In this document: positions 1 through 8,632 of the stretch, one piece after another
Layout of the letters: the number at the start of each line of letters is the position of its first letter
How positions within the stretch are numbered: position 1 is the first letter of the stretch
Assembly (NCBI RefSeq): GCF_003610535.1
Contig: NZ_RAPN01000002.1
Span: 1-64,000, forward strand
Direction of reading: 5' to 3'
DNA length: 64,000 bases
Source: Mangrovibacterium diazotrophicum
GTDB lineage: Bacteria > Bacteroidota > Bacteroidia > Bacteroidales > Prolixibacteraceae
Notes under the pieces: model-generated
Seen by the model: the letters and a program-made list of their open reading frames with translations, nothing else
The model's database searches: none
Told to the model about the DNA's origin: nothing
Made by a program: the position numbers and the translations under genes

Positions 1-98
1 GTGGTACGCCAACTGCGGATTCTCGCATCGCAGTTCCGTGTCCTTCGGACAGGAACGCTCTCCGAAATCCGCCCCGACAACATGTACCAACCGTTGGG
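1..98 (+). repeat. attC0, family A, left part cut by window edge
   Basis: Right part of an attC site. It carries the family A centre, with an AACTGCG/CGCAGTT stem and a TGTCC-TTC-GGACA hairpin, then the right arm CCGCCCCGACAACATGTACC. Recombination point G93/T94. The GTTGGGGGCA that follows belongs to the next cassette and pairs with that cassette's own 3' core at 1453. Confidence 0.8.
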
Positions 99-137
99 GG
101 CAATTAGACAGAGCTGCAACAACATGATAAATAAGTA

Positions 138-1451
138 ATGGGTTCATATTGCGAATTATATATTAAAGACTATCCAATTGCAACGACGAAGAATGAGATA
201 GACCCTTTTTTACTCTCTTTATTTCAAACGAGTGACTTGAATGTTTTTGAACGAAAGATTGGGGATAGAATTCAAGTATTGTACGGTAGAGAAAATGAGG
301 AGGAAGAAGAGGAAAAAGCAATACAATACTTTAATTCAGCTAAAAATATACGTGACAGATTGAATGTTATGGGTTTTACTCTGACTAGAACCATAGAAAG
401 ATTCGAAGAGTCAAAAGAAGAATCGTTAGTCAGATTAAGGGAACGGATTGAGGATAAAACATTCAATGATTCTGATAGAATGAATAAGATACTGACAAAT
501 GAAATTCAAATTTTGGAGAATAATTCATTTGATGATTTTATAGAAGCGGTTAAAGAAATATTTGAGCATAATTATGGCTTTGCTGTAAAGAAGGAAAATT
601 TACCTGATAAAATTAATCCTATCATCCCTTATCTATTAGACTATGGATATGGACTTGATAGATTTCCATATGATTATGACCAAAGGACATTATTGAGAGC
701 TTTGTTAGAAGCAACTGAACCAGACGCTATAATCACTTATGATATAACAGAATTGCTTGAAAGTGGATATTATGAAGGAGAACCTGAGGAGGTATATGAC
801 GAAGTAATTGGAAATCTAACATTTGATTATGAGCTTGGAGAAAAGTTTCTAATTCTTACAGAGGGGACATCTGATATTAACATATTACGGGATTCATTAG
901 AATTATTATATCCGCATTTGACGGGATATTATTCATTTATGGATTTTGGAGTCTCAAATGCCTCAGGAAGTGCCAGTTCATTAGTTGCAAGTATAAAATC
1001 ATTTGTTGGTGCTGATATAAAGAACAAAGTAATTGCACTTTTTGATAATGATACAGCAGCAGAATCTGCAATCAGCGGCTTATCAAAAACTAAAATACCA
1101 CCCAATATTAAGATTAAACAATATCCTATTATCGATATTGCAAAAAACTATCCGACCATCGGACCGACAGGAATAACAAATATGGATATTAATAGATTAG
1201 CATGTAGTATTGAAATGTATTTAGGTCAAGATATTTTAAGTCAGAAAGAAGGTTTAATGCCAATACAGTGGAAAGGGTATGATTCTAAATTAAAAAAATA
1301 TCAAGGTGAAATCATAGATAAAACCAAAGTTCAGAAAGATTTTAAAAAGAAAATAAAAGAGTGTAAAGAAGACCGGAATAAAATTAAGGACGAAGACTGG
1401 CGAGAAATGCATGATTTACTACAAATGATATTTAATACTTTTAATGAATAA
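138..1451 (+). CDS. HEPN/Toprim-associated domain protein (cassette 1)
   Basis: 437 aa, cytoplasmic. The N-terminus (MGSYCELYIKDYPIAT, then DPFLLSLFQ about residues 22-30) resembles the HEPN/Toprim N-terminal domain family. The C-terminal half has a Toprim-like pattern: an acidic residue in ILTEGTSD (E242) and a DxD in LFDNDT (D303, D305). Toprim folds of this kind bind divalent metal and occur in OLD-like nucleases; HEPN/Toprim proteins are often found among defence genes. A nuclease role in phage defence is inference. The start at 138 lies 44 bp after the recombination point and overlaps the stop of a 4-codon upstream frame beginning at 124. Single gene of cassette 1. Confidence 0.7.
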   Translation: MGSYCELYIKDYPIATTKNEIDPFLLSLFQTSDLNVFERKIGDRIQVLYGRENEEEEEEKAIQYFNSAKNIRDRLNVMGFTLTRTIERFEESKEESLVRLRERIEDKTFNDSDRMNKILTNEIQILENNSFDDFIEAVKEIFEHNYGFAVKKENLPDKINPIIPYLLDYGYGLDRFPYDYDQRTLLRALLEATEPDAIITYDITELLESGYYEGEPEEVYDEVIGNLTFDYELGEKFLILTEGTSDINILRDSLELLYPHLTGYYSFMDFGVSNASGSASSLVASIKSFVGADIKNKVIALFDNDTAAESAISGLSKTKIPPNIKIKQYPIIDIAKNYPTIGPTGITNMDINRLACSIEMYLGQDILSQKEGLMPIQWKGYDSKLKKYQGEIIDKTKVQKDFKKKIKECKEDRNKIKDEDWREMHDLLQMIFNTFNE

Positions 1452-1452
1452 C

Positions 1453-1588
1453 TGCCCCCAACAAGTGGTCATAAAACATTGCGCGGACAGTGCTATATTT
1501 GAATGAAATAACATTTAATCAGCGGCTTATCGGGCTGATAAGTTTGTGCTTCGAAGTGCGCAACGTTTCATACCACAGGCCGTTAGCA
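1453..1588 (+). repeat. attC1, unique family E
   Basis: Core TGCCCCCAAC at 1453-1462 is the exact reverse complement of the cassette 1 head at 93. Arms GTGGTCATAAAACATTGCGC and GCGCAACGTTTCATACCAC pair imperfectly. The centre has a CTTATC/GATAAG hairpin. Recombination point G1582/T1583. No other site here shares this centre. Confidence 0.83.
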
Positions 1589-1612
1589 AACATATTAAAA
1601 AACAGAAATTGA

Positions 1613-3220
1613 ATGGTACTTGAAGACTGCCCAACAACCAAAGCAACAAATGAATACTGGAAAGAGAAAATTCTGTATTCATTTCCAATTTTGGAGCAAG
1701 CAAACGATTCAAAATACTTATCACTAAAGGAATATGTCCATGAACGACCTCAAAAGTTTTATTCAAAAAAAGCATTTGAGGAGTTTCTATCATTTCTTGA
1801 CAATAAACAAATAAAAAATTCTGATTGGTTTAAAGAATTATATTCCGAAATAGAACACGAAATAAACATCGCAATCAAATCATTAAATGATGTAAACTCA
1901 CTCGATATTCATGATATTTTCATACCTGACAATAATATTGAATGTATTAGATTTATTGACAATCACATCCACTTCAATTATTTAAAATTAATCGAAGCAG
2001 TTTACCACAAATTTCTGTTATTCATTGCCTACAATCAAAGAAAACAGAGAAATAAACCGACCACTGGTTTAGACATCTACAACTGTATTGAGGAAGTTAA
2101 AAATTCAAATTTCGATTACTTAACAGAACCTTATGAAAATACAGTTAGAAATGGGATTGCACATGGTGGAATAACCTATAAAGATTTCGATACAATTTAC
2201 AAGGGTAAAAAAGGTCAACCAGTTCAATTCAGCACAAAGGACATCATAAAGAAATTTGACAAACTTTTGGATGTGTGTAACGCGCTTGCTCTCGCTTTTA
2301 AAATATTTGTCATTCTAAATAGAGAGTATTTTCAAAATAATAATTTAACAATACCTAAACAATTCTTAATTCAAGAATTAAAAGCCCTCGCCAATGCCCC
2401 CAAATGGGAGGTAGTTGATTGTTTAGAAAACGAAATTGTAGACGGAAGAAAACAACTTAATATTTTCATTAAAAATCAACTTGTAGAATTCCAAGAAGTT
2501 AATTATCATGCATTTAGAACAGCTATCATAGCCGAGTATTTTGCAAGAGGATTTGACAGATACTTTTTTTCTCTCGAATCAAAATATAGCTTGCCTGGTT
2601 GGGCTGGTTACGATGGGAAAATATTAAAAAGGGAAAGATTGAATAATAGCACTGATTTATCAGGATACCAAGGTGCACTTGAAGATAATATGCTCTTTTT
2701 TATAAGTAATGTAAAACTGCCTCGAATAATTAAGAAAGTGATTAGATACATCAGGCTGGCAAAAATAATTATGCCAATGGAGTATCATAAATACACAAAT
2801 TATACATTTAAACGCAAATATGAATTAAGAGAAACAAAACCTCACAGACGTGGATTATCCGTAATTATAAATGACCCAAGCGTCTACATTTACCCGGAAA
2901 ACAATGAGGATATAATCACTTTAATAAGAAACAACTATAAAAAAATAACGAAGTATGCGATTAAAGAATCTAAGAAAGAACTTGGCTTCTGGCATAGATT
3001 TTTAAAGACAAAATATATTCGCGTTACAGTTTATGACACTGATTTAAGAAAAAGAAATTTACGAGGTTCTGGATTGATAGATAGTTTAATCTGTTCAATT
3101 ACAGTGAATAGGTCGAAGAAAATAAAAAATATAGATTTTATTGGAGGTGTCCCAGAACAAAAAGGAAAATACAGAATAATCTGGAATGGAAATTGGAAAA
3201 ATATAAAATACGTTTGCTAA
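1613..3220 (+). CDS. Uncharacterised protein with HEPN-like RxxxxH motif (cassette 2)
   Basis: 535 aa, no signal peptide or membrane segment. Family not firmly recognised. Residues 175-186 contain TVRNGIAHGG, an R179-N-G-I-A-H184 pattern matching the RxxxxH catalytic motif of HEPN ribonucleases, set in an alpha-helical, Asn/Lys-rich region (residues about 75-245). The remaining C-terminal part is basic, with no motif I can name. HEPN proteins are common RNases of toxin-antitoxin and abortive-infection systems, so a defensive RNase is possible but inferred. The TAA stop (3218-3220) lies inside the 3' cassette core GTTTGCTAAC, so the gene uses its cassette to the last base. Start 30 bp after the recombination point. 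Confidence 0.7.
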   Translation: MVLEDCPTTKATNEYWKEKILYSFPILEQANDSKYLSLKEYVHERPQKFYSKKAFEEFLSFLDNKQIKNSDWFKELYSEIEHEINIAIKSLNDVNSLDIHDIFIPDNNIECIRFIDNHIHFNYLKLIEAVYHKFLLFIAYNQRKQRNKPTTGLDIYNCIEEVKNSNFDYLTEPYENTVRNGIAHGGITYKDFDTIYKGKKGQPVQFSTKDIIKKFDKLLDVCNALALAFKIFVILNREYFQNNNLTIPKQFLIQELKALANAPKWEVVDCLENEIVDGRKQLNIFIKNQLVEFQEVNYHAFRTAIIAEYFARGFDRYFFSLESKYSLPGWAGYDGKILKRERLNNSTDLSGYQGALEDNMLFFISNVKLPRIIKKVIRYIRLAKIIMPMEYHKYTNYTFKRKYELRETKPHRRGLSVIINDPSVYIYPENNEDIITLIRNNYKKITKYAIKESKKELGFWHRFLKTKYIRVTVYDTDLRKRNLRGSGLIDSLICSITVNRSKKIKNIDFIGGVPEQKGKYRIIWNGNWKNIKYVC

Positions 3221-3346
3221 CACGTGGTATAAGGCATGGCTGGGTTTGTGCGGATTCGACAAGTCGAATCTCGTCCCAACCTCAGTTTCGGTCGGACACT
3301 CAGACTCTCGTCTGACCGCCACGACCTCATACCACCACCGTTAGCC
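3212..3346 (+). repeat. attC2, family C
   Basis: Core GTTTGCTAAC at 3212-3221 pairs exactly with the cassette 2 head at 1582. Arms ACGTGGTATAAGG and CCTCATACCACC pair imperfectly. The centre carries a perfect GATTCGAC-AA-GTCGAATC hairpin and a GTC/GAC stem. Recombination point G3340/T3341. Nearly identical to the site at 10288. Confidence 0.85.
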
Positions 3347-3355
3347 ACAAATTTA

Positions 3356-3880
3356 ATGAAAAGAGGATTCTACATATTATTAGTTGTTTGCTTTACTATT
3401 TTTTCATGCACTCCGAGACCAATAAACAATCAATTGAAAGTATATGGACATAACCTCGGTGAAACCGTAAATACTGATTTTCTGGAATTAGAAAAGTATG
3501 GAGAAAATTTCGGACTTGTTGCCTTTAAAAAAGATGAAAGATTTACAGCACGAACAATGAAAAATCATCTATTTGAAATTTGGGCGACAAATCTGACAGA
3601 CAAGGAATTTAAAGAGTTTAAAAATATTCTCACTGAAAAATTGGCGCAAGAACCTGAGCGATTTATTGGCAAGACACATTATGGAATGGATATTAAAGGA
3701 GAAGAATTCTATTGGAAAGACTCAATTACATACTATGAATATTCACTCGGAATTACACACAGAAATGACACAACATATTCAATGACTATAGAAAATGCTT
3801 TAATAAGAGATTCTATCGGAAACGCCTTTATTGAAGACTATGGAAAAGAAACAATAATTGAACTAGCAGAACCAAAATGA
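3356..3880 (+). CDS. Hypothetical lipoprotein (cassette 3)
   Basis: 174 aa. Starts MKRGFYILLVVCFTIFSC: a short hydrophobic signal ending in a lipobox with Cys18, so an SPII lipoprotein. The rest is a soluble alpha/beta protein with no motif I recognise. The open frame extends upstream to 3236 through the attC site, but the ATG at 3356 is chosen because it directly precedes the signal peptide and lies 15 bp inside the cassette. Sole gene of cassette 3. Function unknown. Confidence 0.75.
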   Translation: MKRGFYILLVVCFTIFSCTPRPINNQLKVYGHNLGETVNTDFLELEKYGENFGLVAFKKDERFTARTMKNHLFEIWATNLTDKEFKEFKNILTEKLAQEPERFIGKTHYGMDIKGEEFYWKDSITYYEYSLGITHRNDTTYSMTIENALIRDSIGNAFIEDYGKETIIELAEPK

Positions 3881-3887
3881 AAAATCA

Positions 3888-3987
3888 GTGGCTAACAAAT
3901 TGTAATATGGCAGGCGGGGGGCTTAGCGGTCTGACAGGATTTCTTTTCGAAATCCCGCCCGACCACATACAAGTGACCGTTAGCGGT
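3888..3987 (+). repeat. attC3, family D, internally shortened
   Basis: Core GTGGCTAAC at 3888-3896 pairs with the cassette 3 head at 3340. Arms ATATGGCAGGCGGG and CCCGCCCGACCACATAC. It matches the site at 11168 but lacks about 37 bp of the centre. The missing piece is flanked in the longer site by two copies of GGTCTGACA, and one copy remains here at 3928-3936. Recombination point G3979/T3980. Confidence 0.84.
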
Positions 3988-4020
3988 AATATTGAATCGA
4001 CCTAAAAAAGTACTATTTAA

Positions 4021-5466
4021 ATGATTGAAAAGATTATTGAGATAAAAAATATTGGAAGATTTATAGATTATAAATTAAAATCATCTAATCAGTGGAATGG
4101 AGAATTAAAGCAGATTAATTTGATTTATGCTCCTAATGGTTCTGGCAAAACTACACTGGCAACAATTTTCAAATCTTTAAAAACTGAAAATGGCAGTTTA
4201 ATTGAAATTAAAAAATCCTCAATAACTGATGATGAGTCAATTGTACGATTGAAAAGCAATCACATAATTGAATATAAAAATAAATACTGGAGTGACATTA
4301 TTAGCAATATTGAGGTTTTCGATATTCATTTTGTAGAAGATTATCTATTTGTTGGTTCAACATTAAAAAAGCAAAATAAAGTTAACCTGTATAAATTAAT
4401 TCTTGGTCAAAAAGGTATTGAGTTTAAAAACGAATGTAAAACTCTAATAAGTAAAAAGGAATCACTCTTAAAAAGAGTAAATAGTGCAATCAATGAAGAG
4501 AATAAATTAGCACTAAATGCTCGACTGACTCAAGCACAAAAAGAATTAGATACTGCCTTAAACGAGTATTACAGCTACTCAAATGGTATTTTCGAAGAAC
4601 ATATTAAATTCGTAAACAAGTATCTTTCAAGATTCTCACCTTATATAAAGCTAACAGAATTTTCATATCAAAAAGGAAAAGGATTATCTGACTTTGAGAT
4701 ATTTCGTATATATATCGTTTTTGAAATTCATGGTAGACAAGTTCATTTCAATGCCCCTGATTTAGTTCGAAAAATTCCCAATGCAAAATACACGATGAGT
4801 GAAGGTGATAAAAGTGCAGTCGCCTTTTGCTTCTTTTTGGCAAGACTAGAGATTTTAGGTTATAATGATAAGATTATTGTATTTGACGACCCCCTATCTA
4901 GTTTCGATTATGGTCGAAAGACAACCACCATATTTAATTTAGCAAAAATTGCGCATAACTGTCAGCAATTCTTCTTACTCACTCATGACATCCATTTTGC
5001 TAAAGAATTTAACGACAAGCTCGATTTTAATGATGTATTAAACCTAAAAATATCTGACAATGGTTTATCCAGCATTATTACCTTTCACGACATCTATAAT
5101 GAGACATTGAGTGGACTTCAAAAGGACTTACAAACAGTAAAAAATTATTTATCAAATGGTGTTATCTCAGAAGCCGAAAGACGAGAAGTAATTAGATGTG
5201 TAAGACCAATTCTCGAAGGAATTATAAAGACAAAATATTTTGACGTTTTGGATAACAATTGCTGGTTGGGTGATATTATTTCAATTATCAATAAATCAAC
5301 GACTAGACTATCAAATTTAAAACCGATTTATACAGATTTAATCGAATTAAATGATTTCACAAAAGCCTATCATCACTCAGACAGTGGCATTCAAAATGAT
5401 TTAATAAATGACCAAGAGCTTAAGAACTATATAAATTTATTAATGCAAGTAATTGAAAAAATATAA
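4021..5466 (+). CDS. ABC-type AAA ATPase, AAA_13/RloC-PrrC-like (cassette 4)
   Basis: 481 aa. Walker A is APNGSGKTT (K43). An ABC signature-like SEGDKSA lies at 259-265, Walker B is IIVFDDPLSSFD (D288/D289) and an H-loop is LLTHD (H321). Residues 135-200 are helical and probably form a short coiled coil, as in RecF/SMC-like ATPases. The FDDPLSSFD string is typical of AAA_13 proteins, which include anticodon nucleases PrrC/RloC and other defence ATPases. The C-terminal 150 residues include RPILEGIIKTKYF and NDFTKAYHHSDSG, but I cannot confirm the PrrC nuclease triad. Probably a single-gene defence factor or the ATPase of a split system. Start 41 bp after the recombination point. Confidence 0.75.
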   Translation: MIEKIIEIKNIGRFIDYKLKSSNQWNGELKQINLIYAPNGSGKTTLATIFKSLKTENGSLIEIKKSSITDDESIVRLKSNHIIEYKNKYWSDIISNIEVFDIHFVEDYLFVGSTLKKQNKVNLYKLILGQKGIEFKNECKTLISKKESLLKRVNSAINEENKLALNARLTQAQKELDTALNEYYSYSNGIFEEHIKFVNKYLSRFSPYIKLTEFSYQKGKGLSDFEIFRIYIVFEIHGRQVHFNAPDLVRKIPNAKYTMSEGDKSAVAFCFFLARLEILGYNDKIIVFDDPLSSFDYGRKTTTIFNLAKIAHNCQQFFLLTHDIHFAKEFNDKLDFNDVLNLKISDNGLSSIITFHDIYNETLSGLQKDLQTVKNYLSNGVISEAERREVIRCVRPILEGIIKTKYFDVLDNNCWLGDIISIINKSTTRLSNLKPIYTDLIELNDFTKAYHHSDSGIQNDLINDQELKNYINLLMQVIEKI

Positions 5467-5471
5467 AATAC

Positions 5472-5608
5472 TACCGCTAACACAGTACATATTGCAGGGC
5501 GGGGTTCGGTGGTACGCCAACTGCGGATTCTCGCATCGCAGTTCCGTGTCCTTCGGACAGGAACGCTCTTCGAAATCCGCCCCGACAACATGTACCAACC
5601 GTTAGGCT
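5472..5608 (+). repeat. attC4, family A
   Basis: Core TACCGCTAAC at 5472-5481 is the exact complement of the cassette 4 head at 3979. Arms AGTACATATTGCAGGGCGGGG and CCGCCCCGACAACATGTACC. The centre is nearly identical to the sites at 1, 7014 and 8480. Recombination point G5601/T5602. Confidence 0.87.
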
Positions 5609-5630
5609 TCATTATGAAAAAACCAAAACA

Positions 5631-6179
5631 ATGAGAATTCCTTCCTTCAAAATATCAGCGTTATTAATTTTAATTCTCATGTTCTCATGCAATACTGACA
5701 TTAAAAAATCAGAATTAAAAATGGTGAACGTTATTGACTTGAATGGAAAATTTCAAGTGAAACTCCCAGAGAATTGGAAAAAGGAATTTAATACAACCGA
5801 ATCTTCTTCAGGGATTATCTCGTCTGACACAGCGAGAGAATTGAAAAACAAAGTGATTATTAATGTTAATTGGAATCTAGATACGGTTTATATCAATCCT
5901 AACCTGGAGCAAACACTTGACTCTCTTAATGCAACAGTTGGACTAAAAACACAAATGCAAAAAAGCGGGAAAATACGTGCTTATCGGACAAGTTTCAATT
6001 TTAGTTCTGGTTATGACTCGACCGAAAAAATGCAACGGAATCAGTATTTGTATGTACTAAAAAAAGATTCCATTAAAGGATACATATTAATGACAGCAAC
6101 AATTTTTGGAGATTCAATTCTGACCGAACAATCGGAATTAGTCGCAGAGATTGTAAAAACAATAAAAATGAATAAATAA
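5631..6179 (+). CDS. Hypothetical lipoprotein (cassette 5)
   Basis: 182 aa. Signal MRIPSFKISALLILILMFSC with lipobox Cys20 marks an SPII lipoprotein. The mature part (FQVKLPENWKKEF, then a run of beta strands and a C-terminal EIVKTIKMNK helix) loosely resembles PsbP/DUF1795-type small lipoproteins, but I would not assign it. Start 29 bp after the recombination point. A 6-codon frame precedes it from the ATG at 5614. Function unknown. Confidence 0.75.
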   Translation: MRIPSFKISALLILILMFSCNTDIKKSELKMVNVIDLNGKFQVKLPENWKKEFNTTESSSGIISSDTARELKNKVIINVNWNLDTVYINPNLEQTLDSLNATVGLKTQMQKSGKIRAYRTSFNFSSGYDSTEKMQRNQYLYVLKKDSIKGYILMTATIFGDSILTEQSELVAEIVKTIKMNK

Positions 6180-6182
6180 CGA

Positions 6183-6320
6183 AAGCCTAACAATTTGCAA
6201 ATTGCATTGCGAGTGCAGTGGTGTGCGTTGTCTCTGCTCCTTTCTTGACCGTCTTCGTCCTGCGGACGCTGACGCTCTTCGAAATCCGCAACGACAACTT
6301 GCAAGTGACCGTTACCTGCT
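6183..6320 (+). repeat. attC5, family B
   Basis: Core AAGCCTAAC at 6183-6191 is the exact complement of the cassette 5 head at 5601. Arms TTTGCAAATTGCATTGCG and CGCAACGACAACTTGCAAG. The centre has a GTCC-TGC-GGAC hairpin. Recombination point G6311/T6312. Nearly identical to the site at 9287. Confidence 0.87.
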
Positions 6321-6337
6321 ATTTTGAAAACGAAAAA

Positions 6338-6991
6338 ATGACAAGATTAATCACATTATCAATATTACTCATATTTGCTAGCTGTTCAAGCAATAATAGA
6401 TATACAATAATTGGAGATTGTGAGAACGGTTATGGAGAGAAACAATGGAAAGACGGAACAATTATGAAAGGTAACTGGAATAGTGGAGAATTAAATGGAA
6501 ACGGTTATCAATATTTTGGTATAGAATCTGAATTTTCAGGTGACTGGTATGAAGGTGAGTTTTCAAACAATGAATACAATGGAAAAGGAATCTACTACGA
6601 CAAAAGTGAGGATGCAAAATATACTGGTCAATTTAAGAATGGAAAATCTGATGGAAAAGGGAAGCTAGTATTTGGTTCTGAAGCAGAATATCCAAATCGC
6701 TATTATGATGGAGACTGGGTTAATGGGAAAAGACAAGGATTTGGGATTAAATTCTGGGGAGAAGCTGGAAAATATACAAACAATAGATACGAAGGAGAAT
6801 GGTACAATGATGAGCAAAACGGAAACGGCAGATATGACTGGTCAGATGGGAGCTTTTACATTGGACAATGGGAAAATGGATTACAAGACGGTGAAGGTGT
6901 TTACACATTCTCAAATGGTGAAAAGTTTGAAGGAAGCTGGGATAAAGGTTATAATAGAGAACTGGCTATCAAACTTTACGGACATGAATAA
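6338..6991 (+). CDS. MORN-repeat lipoprotein (cassette 6)
   Basis: 217 aa. The start MTRLITLSILLIFASC is a lipoprotein signal (Cys16). The mature part is a run of about seven MORN repeats (patterns such as GNWNSGELNGNGY, GDWYEGEFSNNEYNGKGIYY, GQFKNGKSDGKGKL and GQWENGLQDGEGVY). MORN repeats form elongated beta-hairpin arrays that bind proteins or membranes. Here the role is probably binding at the periplasmic or outer surface, but no partner is visible. The ATG at 6338 is chosen over the frame that opens at 6218 inside the attC site, because it starts the signal peptide 26 bp into the cassette. Confidence 0.82.
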   Translation: MTRLITLSILLIFASCSSNNRYTIIGDCENGYGEKQWKDGTIMKGNWNSGELNGNGYQYFGIESEFSGDWYEGEFSNNEYNGKGIYYDKSEDAKYTGQFKNGKSDGKGKLVFGSEAEYPNRYYDGDWVNGKRQGFGIKFWGEAGKYTNNRYEGEWYNDEQNGNGRYDWSDGSFYIGQWENGLQDGEGVYTFSNGEKFEGSWDKGYNRELAIKLYGHE

Positions 6992-7013
6992 ATAAATAAA
7001 AAAATAAAAAAAC

Positions 7014-7151
7014 AGCAGGTAACACGGTACATATTGCAGGGCGGGGTTCGGTGGTACGCCAACTGCGGATTCTCGCATCGCAGTTCCGTGTCCTTCGGAC
7101 AGGAACGCTCTTCGAAATCCGCCCCGACAACATGTACCAACCGTTAGGTAC
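7014..7151 (+). repeat. attC6, family A
   Basis: Core AGCAGGTAAC at 7014-7023 is the exact complement of the cassette 6 head at 6311. Arms and centre match family A almost base for base. Recombination point G7143/T7144. Confidence 0.87.
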
Positions 7152-7177
7152 AATATTAAAATACCAAGAAACTGACA

Positions 7178-7627
7178 ATGCCATACAAGGTTAAGAAATT
7201 GATACAGCAATATTCTCTCGTTGACTTATTAGAAATAATGAGAAACGAAAGACACCAGGAATATCAATTGGCAAAAGACGAGTTTCAAAAAAGGAAACCA
7301 TCAGAAAAAGAATTAGAGATAGCAAAAAAAGGACTTGAAATCCGAATAAAAACAAGAAATAAACCTCTGTCGACAGAAGACAAAATTTATTGTTTTCTAA
7401 TTCCATTTATGGCTGCAAAAGACCCTTTTGTTAATGATTCGACAGAAATTAATAATGAGTTTGAAAGTCAAATAGATGAATTTGATATGTATGGAGAAAC
7501 TCGACGGGTTGAAGAACTAAAAAAGTGGCAAGCATATGCGAGAATAACACACGCTAGCCTGTTTGGACTTTTAATTCTAATCGGACTGATATTTTTTATT
7601 ATCAGTGCAATCAGACAAGTTGGATAG
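7178..7627 (+). CDS. Hypothetical tail-anchored membrane protein (cassette 7)
   Basis: 149 aa. A charged, helical cytoplasmic part (residues 1-120, with KRKPSEKELEIAKKGLE) is followed by one hydrophobic segment near the C-terminus (about residues 125-145, SLFGLLILIGLIFFIISA). No signal peptide, so it is probably anchored by its tail in the inner membrane. No family recognised. Start 34 bp after the recombination point; single gene of its cassette. Confidence 0.7.
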   Translation: MPYKVKKLIQQYSLVDLLEIMRNERHQEYQLAKDEFQKRKPSEKELEIAKKGLEIRIKTRNKPLSTEDKIYCFLIPFMAAKDPFVNDSTEINNEFESQIDEFDMYGETRRVEELKKWQAYARITHASLFGLLILIGLIFFIISAIRQVG

Positions 7628-7658
7628 AGACAAAATGAAGAAAAAAAAATAAAATACA

Positions 7659-7796
7659 GTACCTAACAATTTGTCATATGGCAGGCGGGTGTTTTAGCGG
7701 TTTGACAAGTCAAACCAGTGTTACCACTTCCTGCGTGTCTGACAGGATTTCTCTTTGAAATCCCGCCCGACCACATACAAGTGACCGTTGTGCAAC
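7659..7796 (+). repeat. attC7, family D, full length
   Basis: Core GTACCTAAC at 7659-7667 pairs with the cassette 7 head at 7143 over nine bases. The centre carries a GGTTTGAC-AA-GTCAAACC hairpin. Arms CATATGGCAGGCGGG and CCCGCCCGACCACATAC. Recombination point G7787/T7788. Confidence 0.85.
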
Positions 7797-7813
7797 ATTT
7801 TGAATTCAGAGAA

Positions 7814-8473
7814 ATGAGACTAAATAGAATAATATTGGCATTAATCCTTTTTGTACATGTAAACCTATTTGCTCAAACTGGCAATATCAAAGGAGACGGT
7901 TTAATATCTGTTAATCCTGAGAATTATCCGACAATTCAATTTTATAAGAATAAAGAAGATACTAAACCTATAAAATCAATAAAAATATTTGATGACAAGG
8001 AAATTAATTCTTTCAACATTAAAGATTTGGATTTAATAGAAAAAGAGTGGTTCAAACCATTACATATCAATCTTGACTATTACATTTTTTATTTTCAATG
8101 TTCGAATGTTGATGCAAATTGGTATCAAATAATCGTAGACGAAGAATCAAACTTAAAATACTGGATAAAAAAATCTCCTGATTTAAAATATTTATCGTGG
8201 GAGAAATTTATATGTGAGACAGTTACGGTTAGACCAATTGATACAATCTCAAATCCAATTTTAATATCACCGAATTTGAACTCGGAGAAATGCAAAAAAC
8301 AATTAGTTGATTGCTTAATGCCAATAGAAACTAAAGGTGACTGGTTAAAAGTAAAAGTTGAGCCAGCAATATGCGACAAAACTTTTGAGATGAAAGATGA
8401 CGAAATATTTGAAGGATATATTCGATGGAGAAAAGATGATAAATTACTGATAGAATACTTTTTGACATTATAA
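7814..8473 (+). CDS. Hypothetical secreted protein (cassette 8)
   Basis: 219 aa. Sec signal MRLNRIILALILFVHVNLFAQ, probably cleaved after Ala20 (FA-Q), so periplasmic. The C-terminal part (KGDWLKVKVEPAIC, then EGYIRWRKDDKLLIEYF) looks like a bacterial SH3-type beta barrel, with two cysteine pairs possible. I do not recognise the family. The ATG at 7814 is chosen over the open frame from 7718, which lies in the attC site. Start 26 bp into the cassette. Confidence 0.72.
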   Translation: MRLNRIILALILFVHVNLFAQTGNIKGDGLISVNPENYPTIQFYKNKEDTKPIKSIKIFDDKEINSFNIKDLDLIEKEWFKPLHINLDYYIFYFQCSNVDANWYQIIVDEESNLKYWIKKSPDLKYLSWEKFICETVTVRPIDTISNPILISPNLNSEKCKKQLVDCLMPIETKGDWLKVKVEPAICDKTFEMKDDEIFEGYIRWRKDDKLLIEYFLTL

Positions 8474-8479
8474 AAAAAC

Positions 8480-8617
8480 GTTGCACAACACAGTACATAT
8501 TGCAGGGCGGGGTTCGGTGGTACGCCAACTGCGGATTCTCGTTTCGCAGTTCCGTGTCCTTCGGACAGGAACGCTCTCCGAAATCCGCCCCGACAACATG
8601 TACCAACCGTTATAGCC
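8480..8617 (+). repeat. attC8, family A
   Basis: Core GTTGCACAAC at 8480-8489 is the exact complement of the cassette 8 head at 7787. Both halves deviate from the RYYYAAC/GTTRRRY consensus in the same way, so they covary. Recombination point G8609/T8610. Confidence 0.87.
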
Positions 8618-8632
8618 AATTTTGAATAAACA

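Noticed and set aside
5427-7184. Minus-strand frames with near-identical products across family A sites (5427-5612, 6969-7184 and similar)
   Set aside because: The similarity comes from the repeated attC DNA itself, not from coding selection; no start signals or conserved product beyond the site.
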